Of a stretch of 64,000 bases of DNA, positions 50,997 through 58,758 are shown one piece after another. A program made the position numbers and the translations under genes. Source of the DNA: Telluria beijingensis (GTDB lineage Bacteria > Pseudomonadota > Gammaproteobacteria > Burkholderiales > Burkholderiaceae_D); the NCBI RefSeq assembly GCF_030770395.1, contig NZ_CP132480.1:3873072-3937071 (forward strand), read 5' to 3'. Numbering within the stretch: the stretch's first letter is position 1; each line of letters begins with the position of its first letter. Below the pieces are notes generated by a model. It did no database searches. It worked only from the letters and a program-made list of their open reading frames with translations, and was not told the origin of the DNA.

Positions 50997-52040
50997 ATGG
51001 CGGCGACGATCAATCCCATGTGCGCCGCAGGCGCGCGCCGGCCGCGGATCGCGGTGGTCGGCACCGGCGGCACGTTTGCCATGCAGGCGCGCCATGCCTT
51101 CGACTGGGTCGAGTATGGCGAGAGCGGCGTGATCCACCCGATCGACGCCCTGATCCCGCAGATCGACGGGCTCGGGCTCGACGTGGACATCGTGCCGGTC
51201 GGTTTTCGCATGATCGGCAGCACCGGCATCGTGCCCCAGGACTGGGTCGAGCTGGCGCGGCTGATCGCGGACACCGCGCGCGCCGACGACACGATCGACG
51301 GCTTCGTGGTCACCCACGGCACCGCCACGCTGGAAGAAACGGCCTGGTTCCTGCACCTGGCGCTCGACCTGCGCCAGCCGGTGGTGGTGACCGGCGCCCA
51401 GCGGCCGCAGAACACCTCCGGCAGCGACGCCCTGGGCAACCTGCGCGCCGCGCTCGCCGTGGCGGCCGCGCCGCAGGCGGCCGGCATCGGCTCGGTAGTC
51501 GTGATGGACGGCCTGGTGTTCGCGGCGCGCGACGTCACCAAGGCAGCCAGCTTCGAGCTGCACGCCTTCGAGGCGCCTCCCTTCGGTCCTCTGGGCCGGG
51601 TCGACGCCGATGGCGGCGTGGTGCTGCGCCGCCAGGCCCTGGGCAGCGCGCCGGGTGCGCTGGCGGCGGCGCTGGCGCCTGGCCAGCCGCTGCCGGCGGT
51701 GGGCATGACGGTGTCCTACGCCGGCGCCGACGGCGCCGCCATCGACGGCCTGCTGCAGGCCGGGGTGCGCGGCCTGGTCAGCATCGGCCTGGCGCCGGGT
51801 CGGCCGGCCAATGGCGAGCGCGCGGCCCTGCAGCGCGCGGTGGCCGCCGGCGTGACGGTGGTGCAGGCCGCGCGCGCGCCGCGCGGCCAGGTGCCGCCGC
51901 AGGACTTCCTGGTGCGCGACGGGATACTGGCCGGGGGCGACCTGACCCCGCAAAAACTGCGCATCCTGCTGATGCTGCTGCTCGCGCAGTCGCCGGCCCT
52001 GGATGCGGCGGCATTACAAACGATGTTGCTGGCGCATTGA
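50997..52040 (+). CDS. Asparaginase-fold amidohydrolase with altered active site
   Basis: A 347-residue protein of the L-asparaginase I/II fold. The first catalytic threonine is in VGTGGTFAMQ (T23-G-G-T26). The second motif reads VTHGTATLEETAWFL: the family's HGTDT aspartate is replaced by alanine at residue 110 (GCC at 51324-51326). The residue pair that reads SQ in asparaginases is ST here (RMIGSTGI). The later ARDVTK motif with the catalytic lysine is kept. The lost residues normally recognise the amino-acid head of asparagine, so a different amide, without that group, is the likely substrate. It starts one base after the ferredoxin stop. Confidence 0.83.
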   Translation: MAATINPMCAAGARRPRIAVVGTGGTFAMQARHAFDWVEYGESGVIHPIDALIPQIDGLGLDVDIVPVGFRMIGSTGIVPQDWVELARLIADTARADDTIDGFVVTHGTATLEETAWFLHLALDLRQPVVVTGAQRPQNTSGSDALGNLRAALAVAAAPQAAGIGSVVVMDGLVFAARDVTKAASFELHAFEAPPFGPLGRVDADGGVVLRRQALGSAPGALAAALAPGQPLPAVGMTVSYAGADGAAIDGLLQAGVRGLVSIGLAPGRPANGERAALQRAVAAGVTVVQAARAPRGQVPPQDFLVRDGILAGGDLTPQKLRILLMLLLAQSPALDAAALQTMLLAH

Positions 52041-52081
52041 CCGGCAATCGAACCACACTCGAACAGTCAAGGAGATAAGCG

Positions 52082-52579
52082 ATGGAGATGATCAGCGAAC
52101 GCCTGGTGCCCGCCAGCCGGGAAGCGGTATGGGAAGCCTTGAATTCGCCGGAGGTGCTGCGAAGTTGCATCGCCGGTTGCCAGAAGCTCGAGGCGACCGA
52201 CACCGATGTGTACGACGTGCTGATGGCGGTGAAGATCGGCCCGGTGAGCGCCAAGTTCCAGGGCACCATGACCCTGAGCGATATCGTGCCGCCCGAATCG
52301 TACGCGATCGGCTTCGAGGGGCGCGGCGGCATGGCCGGTTTCGCCAAGGGCTGTGCGACGGTGAAGCTGGTGGCGCCGCCGGAAGGGGGCGGCACCCTGC
52401 TGCAATACGAGGTGCAGGCCCAGGTCGGCGGCAAGCTGGCCCAGCTCGGCGCGCGCCTGATCGACAGCTCGGCCAGGAAGATGGCCGACGATTTCTTCGC
52501 CCGCTTCGTGGCGCACTTCGCCACCCCGGCAGGGGACGAGACAGGCGATGAACCGCTGCTGGAGGCAAACAGGGCCTAG
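52082..52579 (+). CDS. CoxG-like SRPBCC protein
   Basis: A 165-residue protein of the CoxG family: LVPASREAVWEALNSPEVLRS at the start, the family core around VKIGPVSAKFQGTMTLSDI, and the terminal helix GARLIDSSARKMADDFFARF. CoxG proteins accompany molybdenum hydroxylases and in carbon monoxide oxidisers help anchor or mature the enzyme. Here the hydroxylase genes lie 4.8 kb downstream, beyond the ABC importer. AAGGAG precedes the ATG. Confidence 0.87.
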   Translation: MEMISERLVPASREAVWEALNSPEVLRSCIAGCQKLEATDTDVYDVLMAVKIGPVSAKFQGTMTLSDIVPPESYAIGFEGRGGMAGFAKGCATVKLVAPPEGGGTLLQYEVQAQVGGKLAQLGARLIDSSARKMADDFFARFVAHFATPAGDETGDEPLLEANRA

Positions 52580-52662
52580 CACGCAGCCAGAGACGAACAG
52601 CAGCAAGCACGCGCGGCCCGCGCCGCGGTATCCACTTTCCCAGCAAGCATAAAGGTACAACA

Positions 52663-53838
52663 ATGAACAAGCTCGCCAACATGAATTCGGTACTCTGCTC
52701 CATCGCACTCGCAGCACTGTCGGCCCACGCCCAGGCCGACGTCAAGATCGGCCTGTCCGGCCCGTTCAGCGGCCCGATGGCGGCCGACGGACAGGAATAC
52801 ATCGACGGCTTCTCCCTGGCGCTGGAACAGCTGGGCGGAAAGCTCGGCGGCCAGGACGTCACCGTGACCCAGGGCGACGACATGATGAAGCCGGAGATCG
52901 GCAGCCAGGTGATGCGCAAGTTCATCGAGCGCGACCGCGTGGATGCCATCGTCGGCCTTGGCTACTCGAACATCATCATGGCCAACCTGCGGCGCCTGAA
53001 GGACTCGGGCGTGGTGTCGATCGCGGTGGCCGGCGGACCGTCGCCGATGGCCGGCGCCCAGTGCGCACCGAACGTGTTCTCGATCGCCTATCCGAACGAC
53101 GGCTCGGGCGAGGCGATCGGCAAGCTGATGCAGGACAAGGGCTACAAGAACGTCTACCTGATGGCGCCCAACTACCAGGCCGGCAAGGACATGATCAACG
53201 GCTTCAAGCGCTGGTACAAGAACGCGGTGGCGGCCGAGGTCTACACCCAGATCAACCAGACCGACTACTCGGCCGAGATCACCCAGCTGCAGCTGGCCAA
53301 GAAGGACGCCATCTTCGTGTTCTACCCGGGCAGCATGGGCGTGAACTTCATCAAGCAGCTCAAGCAGGCCGGCGTGATCGGCGCGGTGCCGGTGTATTCC
53401 ACCTTCACCGTCGACGGCACCAACCTGCCGGCGCTGCGCAACGCCGCGCTGGGCGTCGTCAGCGGCAATACCTGGAACCCGTCGCTGCAGAATCCGCAGA
53501 ACGAGAAATTCGTCCGCGCCTTCGAGGCGAAGTACAAGCGCACCCCCGGCACCTACGCCGCCAACGCCTACGACGCGGCGATGCTGCTCGACGTCGCGGT
53601 GCGCAAGGTCAAGGGCGACACCAGCAACAAGGCGGCGTTCGCGGCCGCGGTCAAGGCGGCCGGCGCCGAGTTCAAGTCGGTGCGCGGACGCTTCAGCTTC
53701 AACAGCAACAATATGCCGATCCAGGACTACCACGCCTTCGAGATGGTGCAGGAGGGTTCGCATTTCACCGGCCGCCTGCTGGCCACGCCGCTTTCCAACC
53801 ACAAGGACGCCTATGTGTCCGCCTGCCCATTGAAGTGA
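52663..53838 (+). CDS. Periplasmic substrate-binding protein, Liv/Leu-type ABC importer
   Basis: A 391-residue type I binding protein. A signal peptide of about 30 residues ends ALSAHAQA-DVKIGLSGP. The fold is typical (FSGPMAADGQEYIDGFSLAL, VTQGDDMMKPEIGSQVMRKF, VVSIAVAGGPSPMAG, KNVYLMAPNYQAGKD, GTYAANAYDAAMLLDVAV). In degradation clusters this family binds aromatic acids and other non-amino-acid ligands. It begins the five importer genes, and only 13 bp separate it from the first permease gene. Confidence 0.88.
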   Translation: MNKLANMNSVLCSIALAALSAHAQADVKIGLSGPFSGPMAADGQEYIDGFSLALEQLGGKLGGQDVTVTQGDDMMKPEIGSQVMRKFIERDRVDAIVGLGYSNIIMANLRRLKDSGVVSIAVAGGPSPMAGAQCAPNVFSIAYPNDGSGEAIGKLMQDKGYKNVYLMAPNYQAGKDMINGFKRWYKNAVAAEVYTQINQTDYSAEITQLQLAKKDAIFVFYPGSMGVNFIKQLKQAGVIGAVPVYSTFTVDGTNLPALRNAALGVVSGNTWNPSLQNPQNEKFVRAFEAKYKRTPGTYAANAYDAAMLLDVAVRKVKGDTSNKAAFAAAVKAAGAEFKSVRGRFSFNSNNMPIQDYHAFEMVQEGSHFTGRLLATPLSNHKDAYVSACPLK

Positions 53839-53851
53839 AACGGGAGCCTGC

Positions 53852-54760
53852 ATGCTACTGTTAGCACAACTCCTCAACGGCTTGCAATACGGCCTGCTGC
53901 TGTTCCTGCTCGCGGCCGGCCTGACCCTGGTGTTCGGCATCATGAGTTTCGTGAACCTGGCGCACGGCTCGCTGTACATGATGGGCGCCTATATCGCGGC
54001 CTCGGTGGCCAATAGCACCGGCAACTTCCTGGTCGGGATCGCGGCGGCGCTGGCCGGCTGCCTGGCGATCGGCATGCTGCTGGAACGGGTGGCCATCTCG
54101 CGCCTGTACGACAAGGACCACCTGAGCCACGTGCTGGCCACCTTCGGCATGATCATGTTCTTCAACGAGCTGGCATCGATGGTGTGGGGCAAGCAGCCGC
54201 TGTTCGTCGCCATTCCCGCACTGCTGGACGGCACGGTCGACCTGTTCGGCCTGCAGTACCCGCTGTACCGCTTCGCGGTGATCGTGGCCGGCCTGGCGGT
54301 GGCCGCGGGCTGCTACCTGATGATCCACAAGACCCGGCTGGGCATGCTGATCCGCGCCGGCGCCAACAACACCGCCATGGTGGGCGCCCTGGGGATCAAC
54401 ATCAAGCTGCTCAATGCCATGCTGTTCGGGATCGGCGCGGCGCTGGCCGGCCTGTCCGGCGCGGTGGCGGCGCCCATCCTGTCGGTGCAGGCGGGGATGG
54501 GCGAGCCGGTCCTGATCGTTACCTTCGTGGTGATCGTGATCGGCGGGATCGGCTCGGTCAAGGGCGCCTTCTACTCGGCGCTGATCGTCGGCGTGGTCGA
54601 CACCATGGGCCGCGCCTTCCTGCCCCTGGCGCTCAATGCGGTGATCAGCCGCGAGCTGGCCGACGCCGCCGGTCCGGCGCTGGCCTCCCTTTTGATTTAC
54701 CTGCTGATGGCGGCCGTCCTGGCCTGGCGTCCTCAGGGTCTCTTCGTGGCGAAACGATGA
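53852..54760 (+). CDS. ABC importer permease, LivH type
   Basis: A 302-residue inner-membrane permease with about eight helices. It has the family opening LLLAQLLNGLQYGLLLFLLA, the FGIMSFVNLAHGSLYMMGAYI motif and, late, IGGIGSVKGAFYSALIVG where it meets the ATPase. Its stop overlaps the LivM-type start (ATGA). Confidence 0.9.
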   Translation: MLLLAQLLNGLQYGLLLFLLAAGLTLVFGIMSFVNLAHGSLYMMGAYIAASVANSTGNFLVGIAAALAGCLAIGMLLERVAISRLYDKDHLSHVLATFGMIMFFNELASMVWGKQPLFVAIPALLDGTVDLFGLQYPLYRFAVIVAGLAVAAGCYLMIHKTRLGMLIRAGANNTAMVGALGINIKLLNAMLFGIGAALAGLSGAVAAPILSVQAGMGEPVLIVTFVVIVIGGIGSVKGAFYSALIVGVVDTMGRAFLPLALNAVISRELADAAGPALASLLIYLLMAAVLAWRPQGLFVAKR

Positions 54761-55785
54761 CCAAAGCTCCTATTTTCCCGAGCCAGTGGCTGCCCATGCT
54801 GCTGCTCGCCGCCCTGCTGCTGGTGCCGATGACGGCGGTCGCGCTGGACGCGCACTTCTACATCGGCTTCATGACGCGCATCCTGATCTACGCGCTGGCG
54901 GCCAGCGCGCTCAACCTGGTGCTAGGCTACGTCGGCCTGGTCGGCTTCGGCCATGCGCTGTTCGTCGGGCTGGGCGCCTACTGCGTCTCGCTGGCCTCGC
55001 TGTACGGGCTGGAGTCGGCCTGGCCGCAACTGGCGCTGGCGCTGGTCAGCTGCGCCGTCGTCGGCCTGGTGACCGGGGCGATCAGCCTGCGCACGCGCGG
55101 CATCGGCTTCATCATGATCACCCTGGCCTTCTCGCAGATGGGCTACTATGTGTTCGTGAGCCTGAAGAACTACGGCGGCGACGACGGCATGTCGATCGCC
55201 GTCACCAGCCAGCTGGGCCTGGGCCTCGACCTGGGCTCGCCGACGCCCCTGTACTACGCGACCTGGATCGCGCTGGCCGCCACGCTGCTGTGGATGCACA
55301 AGGTGCGCCAGGCGCCGTTCGGCATGGCGCTGCGCGGCTCGCGCCAGAACCAGGCGCGCATCAGCGCCATCGGTTTTCCGGCGCGCCGCTTCCAGCTGAT
55401 CGCCTACGTGGTCTCGGCCATGGTGTGCGGCGTCGCCGGCATCCTGCTGGCCAACCTGAATGCCTATGCCTCGCCGGCCCTGATGAGCTGGCAGCTGTCG
55501 GGCGAGCTGATCGTGATCGTGGTGATCGGCGGCATGGGCACCGTGTTCGGTCCCTTCCTGGGCGCGCTGCTGTTCATCGGCCTAGAAGAGATCATGAAGT
55601 CGCAGACCGAGCACTGGATGCTGGTGGTCGGGCCGATCATCGTGCTGGTCGCGCTGGCCGGGCGTGATGGCGTGATGGGCGGCCTGCACTGGCTCGACGG
55701 GCGCTGGACCGGCCTGGCCGCATCGGGAAGTAATCGAGGACCGGGTCCGGGCGCCAAGGTGGCGTCCGCGAAAGGAGGCGAGTGA
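54757..55785 (+). CDS. ABC importer permease, LivM type
   Basis: A 342-residue inner-membrane permease. It has ALAASALNLVLGYVGLVGFGH, the LRTRGIGFIMITLAFSQMGYY segment and the ATPase-contact loop IGGMGTVFGPFLGALLFIGLE. A 25-residue hydrophilic C-terminal tail (SGSNRGPGPGAKVASAKGGE) follows the last helix. It starts on an ATGA overlap and its stop shares a base with the next start (TGATG). Confidence 0.9.
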   Translation: MTKAPIFPSQWLPMLLLAALLLVPMTAVALDAHFYIGFMTRILIYALAASALNLVLGYVGLVGFGHALFVGLGAYCVSLASLYGLESAWPQLALALVSCAVVGLVTGAISLRTRGIGFIMITLAFSQMGYYVFVSLKNYGGDDGMSIAVTSQLGLGLDLGSPTPLYYATWIALAATLLWMHKVRQAPFGMALRGSRQNQARISAIGFPARRFQLIAYVVSAMVCGVAGILLANLNAYASPALMSWQLSGELIVIVVIGGMGTVFGPFLGALLFIGLEEIMKSQTEHWMLVVGPIIVLVALAGRDGVMGGLHWLDGRWTGLAASGSNRGPGPGAKVASAKGGE

Positions 55786-56555
55786 TGCTGGGACTGCGCA
55801 CCGAAAACCTGACCAAGCGCTTCGGCGGCCTGCGCGTCACGCGCGAGGTGTCGCTCGACATCCGCCCGGGCGAGCTGCACGCCATCATCGGCCCGAACGG
55901 CGCCGGCAAGACCACCCTGATCAACCAGCTGTCGGGCGAACTGGCGCCCGACAGCGGACGGATCTGGCTGGGCGACGAAGACGTGACCGCGGTGCCCCTG
56001 CATGGACGCGCGCGCCGCGGCCTGCTGCGCTCCTACCAGATCACGTCGATCTTCGAAGAGTTCACCGTGCTCGAGAACGCGGTGCTGGCCGCGGTCGGCG
56101 CCGAGGGCGGCGGCTACGGCTTCTGGCGCTCGATGATGCGGCGCGAGGACGCCGTGCGCGAGGCCGAGGCCAGCCTGCAGGCCACCCGCCTGCACGGACG
56201 CCGGCACGTGGTGGCCGGGGCGCTGGGCTATGGCGAGCGGCGCCAGCTCGAATTGGCGATGGCGCTGGCGGCGCGCCCGCGGCTGCTGTTGCTGGACGAG
56301 CCGATGGCCGGCATGAGCATCGAGGAATCGGCGGCGGTGGTGGCGCTGCTGAAGGAGCTCAAGGGGCGCTACTCGATGCTGCTGGTCGAACACGATATGG
56401 CGGCGGTGTTCGCGCTGGCCGACCGCATCACGGTGCTGGTGACGGGCCAGGCCGCGTTCTGCGGCACGCCGGACGAGATCCGCAACCATCCCGAAGTGCG
56501 GGCGGTCTACCTGGGCGACGAGGATGGCGACTTCAAGGAAGGAAAGCATGGCTGA
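55785..56555 (+). CDS. ABC importer ATPase, LivG type
   Basis: A 256-residue ATPase. Walker A is GPNGAGKTT near residue 38, the signature region is LGYGERRQLELAMALA as usual in LivG, Walker B is LLLLDEPMAGMS, and the switch histidine is in LLVEHDM. ATG 55785 is chosen over the GTG one codon upstream because AGGAGG lies six bases before it. The end overlaps the LivF-type start by 8 bp. Confidence 0.9.
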   Translation: MLGLRTENLTKRFGGLRVTREVSLDIRPGELHAIIGPNGAGKTTLINQLSGELAPDSGRIWLGDEDVTAVPLHGRARRGLLRSYQITSIFEEFTVLENAVLAAVGAEGGGYGFWRSMMRREDAVREAEASLQATRLHGRRHVVAGALGYGERRQLELAMALAARPRLLLLDEPMAGMSIEESAAVVALLKELKGRYSMLLVEHDMAAVFALADRITVLVTGQAAFCGTPDEIRNHPEVRAVYLGDEDGDFKEGKHG

Positions 56556-57267
56556 GCAACTCAGAATCCACGGCCTGCAGGCCAGCTACGGCCAGGCCCA
56601 GGCCCTGTTCGACATCTCGCTGTCGGTCGGCCGCGGCGAGGTGATCACGCTGCTGGGACGTAACGGCATGGGCCGCTCGACCACGGTGAAGTGCCTGTTC
56701 GGGCTGTTGCCGGTCAAGGCCGGCAGCATCCATTTCGACGGCGCGCGCGTCGACGGCCTGCCTTCGTACCAGATTGCCCGGCGCGGCCTGGGCCTGGTGC
56801 CCGAAGGGCGCCAGGTCTTCGCCGACCTGAGCGTCGAGGAAAACCTGGTCGCCACTGCGCGCGCGCCGCGCGGCGCGGCCGCCGGCGGGCGCCCCTGGAA
56901 CCTGGAGCGGGTGTATGGGTTCTTTCCGCGCCTGGCCGAGCGGCGCCAGAACATGGGCTCGCAACTGTCCGGCGGCGAGCAGCAGATGCTGGCCATCTCG
57001 CGCGCGCTGATGACCAACCCCAGCCTCCTGGTGCTGGACGAAGCGACCGAGGGCCTGGCGCCGGTGGTGCGCGCCGAGATCTGGCGCGCGCTGGCCGAAC
57101 TCAAGCGCGAAGGCCTGTCGATGATCGTGATCGACAAGAACCTCGGTTCGCTGCTGCCGCTGGCCGACCGCCATTTCGTGATCGAGAAGGGGCGCATCGC
57201 CTGGAGCGGCGATTCGCAGCAGTTGCGCGACGATCCGGCCCTGGTCGAGCGCTACCTGGGGGTATAG
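56548..57267 (+). CDS. ABC importer ATPase, LivF type, with arginine in Walker A
   Basis: A 239-residue ATPase with the LivF layout: signature LSGGEQQMLAISRAL and Walker B LLVLDEATEGLAP. The P-loop reads GRNGMGRST, so the nucleotide-binding lysine is arginine at residue 43 (CGC at 56674-56676). The switch region reads MIVIDKNLGSLL, where the histidine usual after the D-loop (as in IVEQN-type LivF proteins it is E-Q-N) is also not standard. ATP hydrolysis at this subunit may be weak, leaving the LivG-type subunit as the main motor. It starts inside the LivG gene, and a strong hairpin follows its stop. Confidence 0.88.
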   Translation: MAEQLRIHGLQASYGQAQALFDISLSVGRGEVITLLGRNGMGRSTTVKCLFGLLPVKAGSIHFDGARVDGLPSYQIARRGLGLVPEGRQVFADLSVEENLVATARAPRGAAAGGRPWNLERVYGFFPRLAERRQNMGSQLSGGEQQMLAISRALMTNPSLLVLDEATEGLAPVVRAEIWRALAELKREGLSMIVIDKNLGSLLPLADRHFVIEKGRIAWSGDSQQLRDDPALVERYLGV

Positions 57268-57293
57268 ATTCCCGAAGGCGCTTGCCCGCAAGC

Positions 57294-57323
57294 GGCCGCG
57301 CGCCCCGGAACGGGCGCGCGGCC
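57294..57323 (+). terminator. Strong GC hairpin between the importer and hydroxylase genes
   Basis: GGCCGCGCGCCC (57294-57305) and GGGCGCGCGGCC (57312-57323) form a perfect 12-bp stem with a 6-base loop, followed by TTACCGTTTT. It lies in the 83-bp gap before the medium hydroxylase subunit. It may be a partial terminator or RNA-processing site that separates expression of the importer from that of the hydroxylase. Confidence 0.6.
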
Positions 57324-57350
57324 TTACCGTTTTCAGATAAGGTCATTTCC

Positions 57351-58232
57351 ATGAAAGCTCCCGCATTCCAGTACGCGCGCCCCGCATCGGTCGACGATGC
57401 CTGCGCGCTGCTGGCGCAACATGGCGGCGACGCCCGCATCCTGGCCGGGGGCCAGAGCATGTTCGCCACCCTCAACCTGCGTCTGTCGGCCCCCAGCCTG
57501 CTGGTCGACATCAACCGCATCCCGGCGCTGCAGGGCATCACGGCCGACGCCGAGCCGGGCCTGGTGCGCATCGGCGCGCTGGTGCGCCACGCCGAGACCG
57601 CGGCCTCCAGCGTCGTCGCGCGCGAAGTGCCGCTGGTGGCCATGGCCATGCACCACGTGGCCCACCCGGCGGTGCGCAACCGCGGCACCACCTGCGGCAG
57701 CCTGGCGCTGGCCGACCCGTCGGCCGAGATGCCGGCCTGCGCCATCGCGCTGGACGCCACCCTGGTGCTGCAAAGCCGCGACGGTGGCATGCGCCGGGTC
57801 GCTGCGGCTGACTATTTTCAGGGCCTGTACGAGACGGCCCGCCGCGACGACGAGCTGCTGGTCGAGGTGCTGTTTCCGAGCCGCCGCCCCGGCGAGGTGT
57901 TCGGCTTCGACGAATTGAGCCGCCGCCACGGCGACTTCGCACTGGTGGGCGTCGCGCTGCGCGCCAGGATCGACGCGGGCGTGATCCGCGACCTGCGCCT
58001 GACCACCTTCGCCACCGATCCCATGCCGGTGGTGTCAGGCGCGGCGGCGCGGATCGCCGAGGGCGAGCGCTGGTCGCCGGCCCTGGGCGAGGCGATTGCC
58101 GCCGCCGCGGTGCGCGAACTCGAGCCCGACACCAACCATGCGGGCGGCCCCGAGGTCAAGCGCTTGCAGGCGGCGACGATGATGCGGCGGGTGCTGGCCG
58201 CCACCTTCGGCCGGGGCGCCGCGCATGACTGA
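57351..58232 (+). CDS. Molybdenum hydroxylase, FAD-binding medium subunit (CoxM-like)
   Basis: A 293-residue FAD subunit of a xanthine-oxidase-family enzyme. It has the two FAD motifs of the family: ARILAGGQSMFATLNLRL near residue 30 (AGGQS type) and NRGTTCGSLALADPSAEMP near residue 105 (TxGGS type, here TTCGS). It starts at the ATG at 57351 after AAGG and overlaps the small-subunit frame by a few bases if that gene's earlier ATG is used. Confidence 0.9.
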   Translation: MKAPAFQYARPASVDDACALLAQHGGDARILAGGQSMFATLNLRLSAPSLLVDINRIPALQGITADAEPGLVRIGALVRHAETAASSVVAREVPLVAMAMHHVAHPAVRNRGTTCGSLALADPSAEMPACAIALDATLVLQSRDGGMRRVAAADYFQGLYETARRDDELLVEVLFPSRRPGEVFGFDELSRRHGDFALVGVALRARIDAGVIRDLRLTTFATDPMPVVSGAAARIAEGERWSPALGEAIAAAAVRELEPDTNHAGGPEVKRLQAATMMRRVLAATFGRGAAHD

Positions 58233-58260
58233 ACTGGATATCACGCAATTGGAGACAACG

Positions 58261-58758
58261 ATGAACGATCTGCTTGAAACTGGCGTCGAGGAGGCCGGGA
58301 TTTCCTTCGTCCTGAACGGCCGGCCGGTGCGCCATGTGGTGCCGGTGCGGCGCAACCTGGTGGACTTCCTGCGCCACGACCTCGGCCTGACCGCGGCCCA
58401 CGTCGGCTGCGAGGTGGGCGTCTGCGGCGCCTGCAATGTGCGCGTCGACGGCGCCGTCGTGCGCGGCTGCCTGATGCTGGCGGTGCAGGTCGATGGCCTG
58501 GCGGTCGACACCATCGAGGGCATGAACGACTCGGGCGAGATCGCCGGCCTGCAGCGCGCCTTCGTGGCCTGCAATGCGCTGCAATGCGGCTACTGCACGC
58601 CCGGCATGCTGATGACGGCCTGCGAACTGCTGCGCCAGAACGCCTGTCCGAGCCGCGGCGAGATTCGCGACGCGATCTCGGGCAACTACTGCCGCTGCAC
58701 CGGCTACCAGAGCATCGTCGACGCGGTCGCGCTGGCGGCGCAGGGAGGCCAGCCATGA
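58261..58758 (+). CDS. Molybdenum hydroxylase, [2Fe-2S] small subunit (CoxS-like)
   Basis: A 165-residue protein with two [2Fe-2S] clusters. The plant-ferredoxin type has CEVGVCGACNV and a fourth cysteine in VRGC, and the C-terminal helical type has QCGYCTPGML and NYCRCTGYQ. The ATG at 58261 is chosen because GGAG lies seven bases upstream and homology starts soon after. An ATG at 58225 that overlaps the medium-subunit stop is the alternative. It passes electrons from the molybdenum site to FAD. Confidence 0.9.
   Translation: MNDLLETGVEEAGISFVLNGRPVRHVVPVRRNLVDFLRHDLGLTAAHVGCEVGVCGACNVRVDGAVVRGCLMLAVQVDGLAVDTIEGMNDSGEIAGLQRAFVACNALQCGYCTPGMLMTACELLRQNACPSRGEIRDAISGNYCRCTGYQSIVDAVALAAQGGQP

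Noticed and set aside
50997..52040. Housekeeping L-asparaginase.
   Set aside because: The HGTDT aspartate and the SQ substrate-binding pair are changed, and the gene is embedded in a degradation array.
52663..57267. Branched-chain amino-acid importer.
   Set aside because: The family matches, but these importers serve aromatic acids and other ligands in catabolic clusters. Context argues against leucine, so no amino-acid specificity was assigned.
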